From: Streptosporangium pseudovulgare
Lineage (GTDB): Bacteria > Actinomycetota > Actinomycetes > Streptosporangiales > Streptosporangiaceae
DNA length: 64,000 bases
Assembly: GCF_014648055.1 (NCBI RefSeq)
Contig: NZ_BMQJ01000001.1
Location: forward strand, 248,001-312,000
Direction of reading: 5' to 3'
Numbering within the stretch: the first letter of the stretch is position 1; each line of letters begins with the position of its first letter. A program made the translations under genes and the position numbers. Shown here piece by piece: positions 43,046 through 51,028 of the stretch. The notes under the pieces were generated by a model that was not told the DNA's origin, ran no database searches, and saw nothing but the letters and a program-made list of their open reading frames with translations.

Positions 43046-44605
43046 TCAGCGCGCGCCGAGGCCCACCGTGGCGAGGTTGTCCTCGGCCGGGTGGCTGCGC
43101 CCGGCCGGACCGGCGGCGAAGGCCCGCAGGATGTTCACCGTGCTGCGGCGGACGAACGCCCTGGCCTGCCCGGTGACGCCGTGCCCGCAGCGGGCGCCGC
43201 GCAGCGCGCAGACCCAGCGCATCGTGCCGGAGTTGAACACCCCGGCGCCGCTCGGCGCGGTGTAGTAGGCGCTGTGCGCGACCGTGGACCGCCCGCCGCA
43301 GTCGACGGGCGAGACCGACAGCACCTCCATGGGGCGGGGCGCGTCCCGGCCGATCCGGTCGGTCTCCACCCCCGCCATGCCGGGGAAGCGGGTGCCGCGC
43401 CGTACGCCGGTGCCCCGGAAGATCCAGCTCCCCGGGCGGTGGACCACGTAGGCGGCCTCGGCGGGAAAGCAGTCGTACATCGGCCCGGTCAGCGAACTCT
43501 CCGGGCGGTGGTCGCGCCACAGGTCGGTACGGGGGTCCTCGGCGGCGTCCTTGTGGCAGACGACCAGCCGGCCGGGGCCCAACCGCGTCGCGGCGAACCT
43601 GATCCGCCAGTAGACGGCGTTGGCGCCGAGGAAGGCGACGTTGACGCCCCGGTCACGGGCGGTCTCGACGGCGCGGCGCATGCGCGGCGACCAGTACTCG
43701 TCGTGCCCCAGGGAGACCAGGCCCCGGGCGCCGTCGAGGGCGTGCGGGTCGTCGTCCAGGTCCACGCTGGTGAGGTAGGCGAGCGGGACGCCGGTGCGCT
43801 CGGCGAGGGCGATGGCGTCGTACTCCATGTCCAGGAACAGCCGGGCGCCGGAGGTGTCGTAGGGGCGGTCGAAGCTGACCGCCCGGGAACGGTCCTCGAA
43901 CCCCCCGGGACCGACGTAGAGGCTGCGGCCGCCCCAGTAGTTGTACGCCTGCCAGGTGGTGACCGCGTTGACGACCGCCATGCTCCCCCGCGCCGAGGCG
44001 GACCTGACGGTGACGGGGACGTAGCGGCTGCCTCCGGTGGCGGCGTCCAGGCGGACCAGGTAGGAACCCGCGGGCCAGCCGGTGGTGTCCACCTCCGGTC
44101 CCGGCGTCCAGTGGGCGGCGGTCACCGTGCGGGTCGCGGCGACGACCTTCGGGGCCGGCTGCCGGACGCCTGGCAGCCCGGCCACCCGCCACACCCGCCG
44201 CGCGCCGGCCCCGCCGTACCAGCCCATCCGGAAGGCCGTGGCGGTGTAGCGGTCGGCCGTGGTCGAGACGTACAGCCGGAACCTCTCCCCCGGCAGCACG
44301 CTGACCCGGTCGGCGAACCCCTCGATCTCGTGCGCGGTCCCGAGGCGGCGCACCCGCCAGTTCGGATCGCCCGGCCTGGCGTTCTCGGCGGCGGTGGCGC
44401 CCCCGGCGGGGTCCCCGGCGTCCCCGGGGTTTCCCGCGGCGGCGGGCCCGCCGCGGGGATCACCGGGCGCGGCGGAGCGGGAGCCGGAGGGCGCGAGGGT
44501 GCCGGCGGGGTGACGGGTGGCGGCCGCGCACCCGATGACCAGAGCCATGGTCACCAGCAGGGTGACCGCCAGATGCGAGGGCACGCGAGACATGCCCGGC
44601 ATCAT
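43046..44605 (-). CDS. secreted lipoprotein with N,N-dimethylformamidase beta-like domain
   Basis: A 519-aa protein. The N-terminal signal ends in a lipobox-like VIGC, followed by a Gly/Pro/Ala-rich linker (residues 35-75). The conserved region resembles the large subunit of N,N-dimethylformamidase: RVSVLPGERFRLYVS, RMGWYGGAGARRVWR, SYLVRLDAATG, TTWQAYNYWGGRSLY, DMEYDAIALAERTG, LVSLGHDEYWSPRMRRAVE, NVAFLGANAVYWRIRF and an HSAYYTA-GAGVFNSGTMRWVC end. The family includes many exported proteins of unknown activity, so amidase function is not certain. Start codons at 44605, 44602 and 44593 are all possible. Confidence 0.8.
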   Translation of the reverse strand: MMPGMSRVPSHLAVTLLVTMALVIGCAAATRHPAGTLAPSGSRSAAPGDPRGGPAAAGNPGDAGDPAGGATAAENARPGDPNWRVRRLGTAHEIEGFADRVSVLPGERFRLYVSTTADRYTATAFRMGWYGGAGARRVWRVAGLPGVRQPAPKVVAATRTVTAAHWTPGPEVDTTGWPAGSYLVRLDAATGGSRYVPVTVRSASARGSMAVVNAVTTWQAYNYWGGRSLYVGPGGFEDRSRAVSFDRPYDTSGARLFLDMEYDAIALAERTGVPLAYLTSVDLDDDPHALDGARGLVSLGHDEYWSPRMRRAVETARDRGVNVAFLGANAVYWRIRFAATRLGPGRLVVCHKDAAEDPRTDLWRDHRPESSLTGPMYDCFPAEAAYVVHRPGSWIFRGTGVRRGTRFPGMAGVETDRIGRDAPRPMEVLSVSPVDCGGRSTVAHSAYYTAPSGAGVFNSGTMRWVCALRGARCGHGVTGQARAFVRRSTVNILRAFAAGPAGRSHPAEDNLATVGLGAR

Positions 44606-44668
44606 CGCCGCCCGCCGGGCGCCCCGCCCGCGACTTGACCGGTCCTTGGCCCACCCGTGGAGGAACCG

Positions 44669-45658
44669 TCAGGACGGCGGCAGGACGCACGAGGGCGTGC
44701 CGACGGCGAACACCTCCGCGGCCTCTCCCGGGACGCCGTCCCTCATCGGCAGTACGGCCACGCCCGCGGACCGCTGGTTGGCCACGTACATCCGGTCCCC
44801 GGCGACGGCGAAGTGCCGGGGCCACGCGCCGCCGCAGGGCACCTCGGCGACCCGCTCCAGGCCGGGCGCGGAGAACACCGCGATCGTGTCGGGGCCCCGG
44901 TTGGCGACGTAGACGAAGCGCCCGTCCCCGGACGCCTCCAGGTGCGAGGGGTGGTTCTCGCCGCCGGCCGCGCTGGCCGGGACGGCCCGGACCTCCCGCC
45001 AGCCGTCGTCGCCGGCGTCGTAGGCGCGGACCGTGCCGTCCAGCTCCCCGGCGACGTACCAGCGGTCCCCCATCCGGGCCATGTGCCGGGGGCCCATGCC
45101 CCCGGCCAGCCGTACCGGGCCGCCGGGGTGCGGCGTCACCCGGGCCCCGGCCCGGCCGGGGTCCGCGACCAGGTAGCGGCGGATCTCGTCGGCGCCCAGG
45201 TCGGAGACGTACAGGACGCCGTCGGGCCCGAAGACGGACTGGTGGGCGTGGGAGTCCTCACGGTGCGGGAACACCTGGGGGGCGGCGATGGCGCCGGCCT
45301 CGTCGATCGGGTACACGCTGACCACGCCGTCGCCGTAGTTGGCCACCGACAGCAGGGTCCCGGAGGGGTCGAGGGCCAGGTGGCAGGGGGTGTTCCCCTC
45401 GCTGGGCCGCCGGTCGGTCTCGGTGAGCGTCCCGTCGGCGGCGCGGGCGAAGACGGCGACCGTGCCGGGCTCGTCCTCGCCCACCGCGTACAGGACCGGC
45501 AGCCGGGGGTGGACGGCGAGGAACGACGGGCTCGGGGCGGGCGTCTCCGCGACCCGGGTGAGGCCGGCCGGCTCCATCAGGGTGATCCCCGGGCCGGTGC
45601 CCTCGGCCCCCGGCGTGCCGCCCGGTGTGTAGCCGCCGATGTACGTGATCTCCGCCAT
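44669..45658 (-). CDS. lactonase-family seven-bladed beta-propeller protein
   Basis: A protein of 329 aa of the YbhE/6-phosphogluconolactonase (Lactonase, 7-bladed) family. Blade repeats are visible: HPRLPVLYAVGED, NTPCHLALDPSGTLLSVANYGDGVVSVYP, SHAHQSVFGPDGVLYVSDLGADEIRRY, GPRHMARMGDRWYVAGELDGTVRAYD, NHPSHLEASGDGRFVYVANRGPDTIAVF, PRHFAVAGDRMYVANQRSAGVAVL. It has no signal peptide. It may supply 6-phosphogluconolactone hydrolysis, but many members have other roles. ATG 45658 (or 45661) has GGCGGGAG just upstream. Confidence 0.85.
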   Translation of the reverse strand: MAEITYIGGYTPGGTPGAEGTGPGITLMEPAGLTRVAETPAPSPSFLAVHPRLPVLYAVGEDEPGTVAVFARAADGTLTETDRRPSEGNTPCHLALDPSGTLLSVANYGDGVVSVYPIDEAGAIAAPQVFPHREDSHAHQSVFGPDGVLYVSDLGADEIRRYLVADPGRAGARVTPHPGGPVRLAGGMGPRHMARMGDRWYVAGELDGTVRAYDAGDDGWREVRAVPASAAGGENHPSHLEASGDGRFVYVANRGPDTIAVFSAPGLERVAEVPCGGAWPRHFAVAGDRMYVANQRSAGVAVLPMRDGVPGEAAEVFAVGTPSCVLPPS

Positions 45659-45720
45659 CATGCTCCCGCCGCCGTGGGGCCGGCGCGCGCCGCCCCCGAA
45701 CCCTTTCTGACTCCCGTGCC

Positions 45721-45800
45721 GTTCCGGGCCTTCCCGGGCCCTCCCGGGCGCTTCCGGACCCTCCCGGGCGCTCCCGGACCCTCCCGGGCCTTTTCGCCCG
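45721..45800. repeat. 20-bp tandem repeat upstream of the lactonase gene
   Basis: Unit ctcccgggcgcttccggacc, with two near-identical copies at 45741-45780 flanked by decayed copies. It lies in the leader or promoter region of the minus-strand lactonase gene. Confidence 0.75.
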
Positions 45801-45986
45801 TCCCGGCCAGTCTGCGAAACTAGCGCACCCTCTGCCCGTTCCGGGAGGCGCCCCTCCGAGGAGGACCGGAAGGCCCACCGCCGCCCCGGGGCGGTTCGGC
45901 GGGCCCGCACCCCCTCCGCGGGAGACCGGACGGTCCCGGCTGATGCCGGGCGATCCGGCTCACACGGGCGGTTCGGGTTCATGCCC

Positions 45987-46063
45987 ACCCGGAGGACACC
46001 CGGAGGACACCGGGAAGACACCGGGAAGACACCGAGAGGACGTCGGGAGGACGTCGGGAGGGC
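45987..46063. repeat. 11-bp tandem repeat, seven copies
   Basis: Seven head-to-tail 11-bp units (consensus accgggaggac) lie just upstream of the MarR-GNAT promoter. The period is close to one helical turn of DNA, so the same face of every unit would point the same way. Confidence 0.85.
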
Positions 46064-46089
46064 ACCGCGTACCACCTTCCCGTGAGGAT

Positions 46090-46130
46090 TCGATCAATTC
46101 GTTGACTCGATCATAGGAATGATTGATCCT
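46090..46130 (+). promoter_or_regulatory. promoter/operator of the MarR-GNAT gene
   Basis: TTGACT (46102-46107) with GATCCT (46125-46130) at 17-nt spacing is a possible promoter whose start point would fall on the ATG at 46138. TCGATCA occurs twice (46090, 46107), and the second copy forms an imperfect inverted repeat with TGATTGA (46120-46126), a likely MarR-type operator. Confidence 0.45.
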
Positions 46131-46137
46131 GTCATGC

Positions 46138-47049
46138 ATGGTTTCGGACATCGACCGCCGCGTGGCGGAGATCCGCGCGTTCAACCGCTTCTACACGGGC
46201 GTCATCGGCGTGCTCCACCAGGGCATCCTGGACACCCCCTACTCCCTCACCGAGGTGAGGGTGCTGTTCGAGCTGAACGGCGGAGACCGGACGGAGACCG
46301 GCGAGCTGCGGCGGCTGCTCGGTCTCGACGCCGGTTACCTGAGCAGGATCCTCGGGCGGTTCGAGAGCGACGGCCTGGTCACCCGCGAACGGTCGGCGGC
46401 CGACGCGCGGCGGCAGGTGGTCTCGCTGACCGCCGCCGGCCGCGCCACGTTCGCGACCCTCGACGAGCGCTCGGCGGCCGAGGTGCGGGGCCTGCTGGAG
46501 GGGATCACCGAGGAGGACGCGCGGCGGCTGGTGGCGAGCATGGCGGCCATCCGGGAGGTCCTCGCCCCCGCCCGGCGGGCGGAGCCGTACGTCATCCGCC
46601 CGCCGCGCCCCGGCGACCTGGGATGGGTGGTGCACCGGCACGGCGTGCTCTACAGCCAGGAGTACGGCTGGGGCGCCGACTTCGAGGCGCTGGTGGCCAG
46701 GATCGTGGCCGACTACGTGGACCACCACGACCCCCGGCGCGAGGCCGGATGGATCGCCGAGGTGGACGGCGAGCGGGCCGGGTGCGTGTTCTGCGTCCGC
46801 AAGGACGACAGGACGGCGCTGCTGCGCATGCTGCTGGTCGAGCCGTCCGCCCGGGGGCTGGGGATCGGCGGGCGGCTCGTCGGCGAGTGCGTGGCCTTCG
46901 CCCGGGCGACGGGTTACCGGCGCATGGAGCTGTCGACCAGGAGCGTGCTGACCACCGCCCGGCGGATCTACCGCGCGACGGGCTTCGAACCGGTCGAGGA
47001 GCGGGTGTCCGGGGACGTCGTCGAGGAGATCTGGGCGATGGACCTCTGA
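46138..47049 (+). CDS. MarR-GNAT fusion protein
   Basis: A protein of 303 aa. Residues 1-145 form a MarR winged helix (YSLTEVRVLFELN, TGELRRLLGLDAGYLSRILGRFESDGLVTRERSAADARRQVVSLTAAG). Residues about 150-303 form a GNAT acetyltransferase (LRMLLVEPSARGLGIGGRLVGECVAFARATGYRRMELSTRS, RRIYRATGFEPVEE). The combination is a known actinobacterial architecture linking DNA binding to acetyl-CoA-dependent modification of an unknown substrate. ATG 46138 has no ribosome site, which supports leaderless translation. Confidence 0.92.
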   Translation: MVSDIDRRVAEIRAFNRFYTGVIGVLHQGILDTPYSLTEVRVLFELNGGDRTETGELRRLLGLDAGYLSRILGRFESDGLVTRERSAADARRQVVSLTAAGRATFATLDERSAAEVRGLLEGITEEDARRLVASMAAIREVLAPARRAEPYVIRPPRPGDLGWVVHRHGVLYSQEYGWGADFEALVARIVADYVDHHDPRREAGWIAEVDGERAGCVFCVRKDDRTALLRMLLVEPSARGLGIGGRLVGECVAFARATGYRRMELSTRSVLTTARRIYRATGFEPVEERVSGDVVEEIWAMDL

Positions 47050-47204
47050 CGCGCTCCGCCCGGGAGACGTGGCGTGGCGGAGACCGGGCCGCCCACCGGG
47101 GCGCGCGCCGGGCCGCGCGCCGGGCGAGGGCAAAGTTCCCGTAAGCACGCGGGCGGGAGTCCTTCAAATCGGGCCGCCCTATCCTCAAGATCCGCATCCG
47201 GGGA

Positions 47205-47320
47205 CGCCCGCGGGTCCACAGTGGATCCACCATGGATCTCACGCGGACCCGCGTGGATCTCGCGTGGACCGTGGACCCCCGTGCGGGTCCCACGGACCCC
47301 GCGTGGGTCCGGCGTGAGAC
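47205..47320. repeat. clustered GTGGATC/GTGGACC repeats before the KAP gene
   Basis: About ten copies of short motifs of the type gtgga(t/c)c, cgcggacc and gtgggtcc, in both orientations, fill the gap between the MarR-GNAT and KAP genes (47050-47346). Several form nested inverted repeats. No convincing coding frame or promoter is visible here. Confidence 0.6.
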
Positions 47321-47346
47321 CCCCCGCCGCCGCCCCGGGAGGACCG

Positions 47347-50300
47347 TTGAGCGAGGGACTCGCGTTCGCCGACCCGATCCCCGAGACCCCCGGGACCGCC
47401 ACCCGGACGGGCGCGCGACGGGCCCTGGTCTTCCTGGACTCGCCGCCCGCCACACCCGACCGGCCCTTCGACCCCCCGGCCGCCGGGCGGCCGGACACCC
47501 GCCTGGCGGCGGTGCTGCGCGCCGAGGGCTTCACCGTCGACGCCCGCCCCGGCGAGGGCGCGCGGGCCGACGGCGGCCGGGTATGGGACTTCCTGCGGTC
47601 GGCCGGGGACGGCGACGTGCTGATGATCCGGCTGCCCGGCGGCAACGCCTGGACCTCCGGCCAGCTCGGCTCCATGATCGGCGCGTTCGGCCGGCGGGTC
47701 GGCGAGTCGGCTGCGGCGGCCGTGCTGCTGGTCATGGACTTCGGCTGGAGCGCACTGGACGGCTCGGCCCCGCCGGTCAGGCAGCTCGGCGTGGCCGGTG
47801 AGCCCCGCCTGTCCGCGGCGGCGCTCACCCTGGCCCTGCGCTTCGGCGAACCCGCCCACGGCCCCGCCCCCAGCCTGACCGGCGTCCTGGCCGACGGCCT
47901 GGCCGCCCTGGCCGCCGATCCGGCGCGCGGCGCGGTCACCGTCGGCGATCTGCACGCCCACGCGCTGCGCCACTACGCCGCCGTCTCCTCCCCCCGCACC
48001 CCCATCCTGCTGGCGTACGGCCCCGCCGCGGACGTCCCGCTGACCCGGCTCCGTCCCCCGGCCGCGCCCGCGCCCTCGCCGGTGCACGCCGCCTTCGCCC
48101 GCACCCTCACCGTGCTCGGCGACCCCGCTCCCCCGGTCTCGGGCACCGAGATCGTCCGGCGGGTCTACGAGCTGCACCTGAGCGAGCACGCCCGGCAGGT
48201 GCTGCGCGGCGCCTCCCTGCTGGAGGAGGGCGAGCCGGTCGAGGAGATCCTCGGCGACGCCGCCGAGCTGCGGCACTGGGGGCTGCTCGGCGAGAAGGCC
48301 CTGTTCGCCCACCCCGACGTGCGGGCCTTCGGCTACTCCCGGCTGAGCCCGGCGGAGCGGGCGCGGACGTCGGCTCTGCTGCGGCGGTGGCGGGCCGGGC
48401 GGCGGGCCGTACAGCCCCGGGCCAGGCTCACCGCCGACCGGTGGACCACCGACGACCAGCTCGGCCACCGGATCTACGCCGAGGCGATCGCCGCGTTCGT
48501 CCGCCACCCCGAGACCCGGCCGCCGCTCACCATCGGCGTCAAGGGCCCGTGGGGCGCCGGCAAGACCTCCCTGATGCGGATGATCCAGGACCTCCTGGAC
48601 CCTGGGGCCGCCGGGGACGGCCCCGCCGAGATCCACCTGCCGGACCCCGGCGGGGCGGGCGACCTGACCAACGCCGAGGTGCTGTCCAGGGCCGGTCGGC
48701 GGCGGCGCGGCGGCGCGGGCCGGGCCGAACCCGGGGCCCTGCCGGTGCGGCGGGCCGACTGGCGGCCGACGGTGTGGTTCAACCCGTGGATGTACCAGAG
48801 CGGGGAGCAGGTCTGGGCCGGGCTGGCTCACGAGATCATCAGCCAGGTCACCCGGCGGCTGCCCCGCACCGAACGGGAGCGGTTCTGGCTGGAGCTGAAC
48901 CTGTCCAGGATCGACCCCGAGGCGGTCCGCCGCCGCGCCTACCAGCTCGCGGTGACCCGGCTGGTGCCGCTCGCCCTCGGCCTGATCGCCGCCCTGGTCC
49001 TCACCGGCGCGCTGCTCGCCGGGGCCGCGCTGCTGCCGGCGTTCGCCGTCCTGCTGCGGAACGCGGCCGCCGCGGTCGGCGCGGCCGGGGCGGTCACCGC
49101 CGTCGGGGCGGGAGCCGTACGGCTGGCGAGGTTCTTCGGGGAGTCGGCCGGCAACGCCTTCTGCGACCTGGTCAGCCAGCCGGACCTGTTCGCCCCCGGC
49201 TCGGCCGACGGCCCGGCGGGCGAGCTGCTGAGCGGCCCCGGTTACCGGTCCAGGGCCGGTTTCCTGCACCTGGTGCAGACCGACATGCGGCAGGTGCTCG
49301 ACCTGGTGGCCACCGAGGAGCGGCCCCTGGTGGTGTTCGTCGACGACCTGGACCGGTGCTCGCCGGGAACGGTGGCGCAGGTCATCGAGGCGATCAACCT
49401 GTTCCTCGCCGGGGAGTTCCCCAACTGCGTGTTCGTGCTGGCCATGGAGCCGGAGGTGGTGGCCGCGCATGTCGAGGCCGCCTACCGGGAGCTGGCCGAG
49501 ACGCTGCCGGACGACGGGCGGTCCGGGCTGGGCTGGCGGTTCCTGGAGAAGATCGTGCAGCTGCCGCTGAGCGTGCCGCTGCTGGACGACGCCGACCGGC
49601 TGCCGGCCTTCGTCCGGGCGCTGCTGGGCATGCCGGAGGTCACCGACGCCGCGGGGACGGGTTCCGGCGGGGAGGCCGGGGACCGGCGCTCCGCGGGGCA
49701 CGGCGGGGCCGAAGGCGGGCGATGTGAGGGCGGTCACGGCGAAACCGGCGGTCACGGTGGGATCGACGGAGCCGGGCGCGGGAACGGCTCCGGGCATTCG
49801 GCCGGGAACGGGGCCGGCGGGGACGCCGAGGACGGGAGTGGCGACGGGGACGCCGAGGACGCGGGCGGGGACGGGAACGCCGCCGGGACGCCCTGCCCCG
49901 ACGTCCCCGGGGCGCGCGCACCGGTCGACGTGCCGCTCGCCGTACCCCGGCCGGGGCCGGTGAGGCCGCCGGACCCGTCGCTGGTGAGCCGCCTGGAGGA
50001 CGCGATCTGGGCGCTCCGGCCGACGGCCGCGACCCTGGACGAGGCGGCGCGGCGGGCCCAGGAGGAGCTGGGCGTGGACTGCTCGGACGCGATCGGCGGG
50101 CTGGCCACCGCGACCCGTGAGGCGGCCGACAGGGTCTTCGACGAGCTCTACAGCGACGAGAACGCCTACCGGGCCATCGAGTTCGTCCTGCCTGCCCTGA
50201 TGTTCTTCAACCCCCGGGAGATCAAGCGCTACGTCAACGTCTTCCGCTTCTACTCGTTCATCGCCTACCGGCGGACGCTCGCCGGGGCCGCCCCCGCCTC

Positions 50301-50640
50301 CGACGGGGAGGTCGCCAAGCTGGCGGCGCTGACCATCCACTGGCCGCACCTGCTGACCTCCCTGGCCCGGGAGACGGGCGGGACGACCGCGCTGGAGCGG
50401 CTGGAGGCGGCCGCGGGCGACGACGCCGCCTGGGAACGGGCCGTACGCGAGTGCGGGCTGGCGGCGGTCCGAGAGGCGGGACCCCCGGGGCCGTACGGAT
50501 CTCCGGGACCGTCCGGGCCGTGGGGGCCGCCGGGGACGCCGGGGGCGGACGGCGACGGGGACGTCGCCCACCTGGATCCGCTGCGGAACCTGCTGCGCTT
50601 CCCGCACCCCGTCGCCGCCCTGGCCCGCCACCTTCTCTGA
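47347..50640 (+). CDS. KAP-family P-loop NTPase with degenerate caspase-like N terminus
   Basis: A 1097-aa protein. Residues about 20-240 have the order of a caspase-like (C14) domain: a first strand RRALVFLDSPP, then DTRLAAVLRAEGF, GDVLMIRLPGG where the His block is expected, and AVLLVMDFGW where the catalytic Cys block is expected. Neither His nor Cys is present. The KAP NTPase follows: Walker A GPWGAGKTSLMRM (about 400), two membrane helices (about 538-592), Walker B PLVVFVDDLDRCSPG (about 662), LFLAGEFPNCVFVLAM, and a terminal FNPREIKRYVNVFRF. A Gly/Asp-rich insertion (768-855) and a collagen-like GPPGPYGSPG stretch near the C terminus are unusual. The start is TTG 47347 after GGGAGG; it is uncertain. 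Confidence 0.85.
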   Translation: MSEGLAFADPIPETPGTATRTGARRALVFLDSPPATPDRPFDPPAAGRPDTRLAAVLRAEGFTVDARPGEGARADGGRVWDFLRSAGDGDVLMIRLPGGNAWTSGQLGSMIGAFGRRVGESAAAAVLLVMDFGWSALDGSAPPVRQLGVAGEPRLSAAALTLALRFGEPAHGPAPSLTGVLADGLAALAADPARGAVTVGDLHAHALRHYAAVSSPRTPILLAYGPAADVPLTRLRPPAAPAPSPVHAAFARTLTVLGDPAPPVSGTEIVRRVYELHLSEHARQVLRGASLLEEGEPVEEILGDAAELRHWGLLGEKALFAHPDVRAFGYSRLSPAERARTSALLRRWRAGRRAVQPRARLTADRWTTDDQLGHRIYAEAIAAFVRHPETRPPLTIGVKGPWGAGKTSLMRMIQDLLDPGAAGDGPAEIHLPDPGGAGDLTNAEVLSRAGRRRRGGAGRAEPGALPVRRADWRPTVWFNPWMYQSGEQVWAGLAHEIISQVTRRLPRTERERFWLELNLSRIDPEAVRRRAYQLAVTRLVPLALGLIAALVLTGALLAGAALLPAFAVLLRNAAAAVGAAGAVTAVGAGAVRLARFFGESAGNAFCDLVSQPDLFAPGSADGPAGELLSGPGYRSRAGFLHLVQTDMRQVLDLVATEERPLVVFVDDLDRCSPGTVAQVIEAINLFLAGEFPNCVFVLAMEPEVVAAHVEAAYRELAETLPDDGRSGLGWRFLEKIVQLPLSVPLLDDADRLPAFVRALLGMPEVTDAAGTGSGGEAGDRRSAGHGGAEGGRCEGGHGETGGHGGIDGAGRGNGSGHSAGNGAGGDAEDGSGDGDAEDAGGDGNAAGTPCPDVPGARAPVDVPLAVPRPGPVRPPDPSLVSRLEDAIWALRPTAATLDEAARRAQEELGVDCSDAIGGLATATREAADRVFDELYSDENAYRAIEFVLPALMFFNPREIKRYVNVFRFYSFIAYRRTLAGAAPASDGEVAKLAALTIHWPHLLTSLARETGGTTALERLEAAAGDDAAWERAVRECGLAAVREAGPPGPYGSPGPSGPWGPPGTPGADGDGDVAHLDPLRNLLRFPHPVAALARHLL

Positions 50641-50641
50641 A

Positions 50642-50680
50642 CGCCCCGCCTCCCGGGGCGGCCGGCGCCGTACGGCCGGC
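50642..50680. terminator. paired hairpins between convergent genes
   Basis: CGCCCCG (50642-50648)/CGGGGCG (50654-50660), and directly after it GCCGGC (50661-50666)/GCCGGC (50675-50680) around CGCCGTAC. They fill the 40-bp gap between the KAP and the small membrane protein genes. Confidence 0.5.
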
Positions 50681-50887
50681 CTACTTGCGGCCCCGGGCGG
50701 AGGGTCCCCGCCAGGCGGGGACGTTCCCGGATCCGCGGCCGGGCTGGCGCAGCGTCTCCTTGCGGGGACCGGCGGCCTGGTCGCGGCGGCGCTTGCGCAT
50801 GATCAGCCATCCGGCCCCGAGAACGGCGAGCCCGAGGGGCGTTCTGGAGAGCCAGCGGGTCGCCACGAGCTGCAGAATCCTCTTCAT
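50681..50887 (-). CDS. small basic protein with one hydrophobic helix
   Basis: A 68-aa protein starting MKRILQLVATRWLSRTPLGLA, with one hydrophobic segment (GLAVLGAGWLIM) followed by a strongly basic RKRRRDQ and a Gly/Arg-rich tail. It has a very good ribosome site (GAGGGAGAAG). I recall similar short proteins (a DUF6203-like family) in Streptosporangiaceae but cannot verify this here. It is probably a membrane-associated protein of unknown function. Confidence 0.7.
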   Translation of the reverse strand: MKRILQLVATRWLSRTPLGLAVLGAGWLIMRKRRRDQAAGPRKETLRQPGRGSGNVPAWRGPSARGRK

Positions 50888-51028
50888 CTTCTCCCTCTCT
50901 CAGCTAGCCTCCGTCCCCTCTACCCCGGCCCCCGCCCCGCATGCCAGGCGGCGGCCTCGGCCGCCCGGCCCGCGGTCATGGCGGCCGACCTGCCCGGACC
51001 TGCCCGGACCTGCTATTACCGTGAACGG

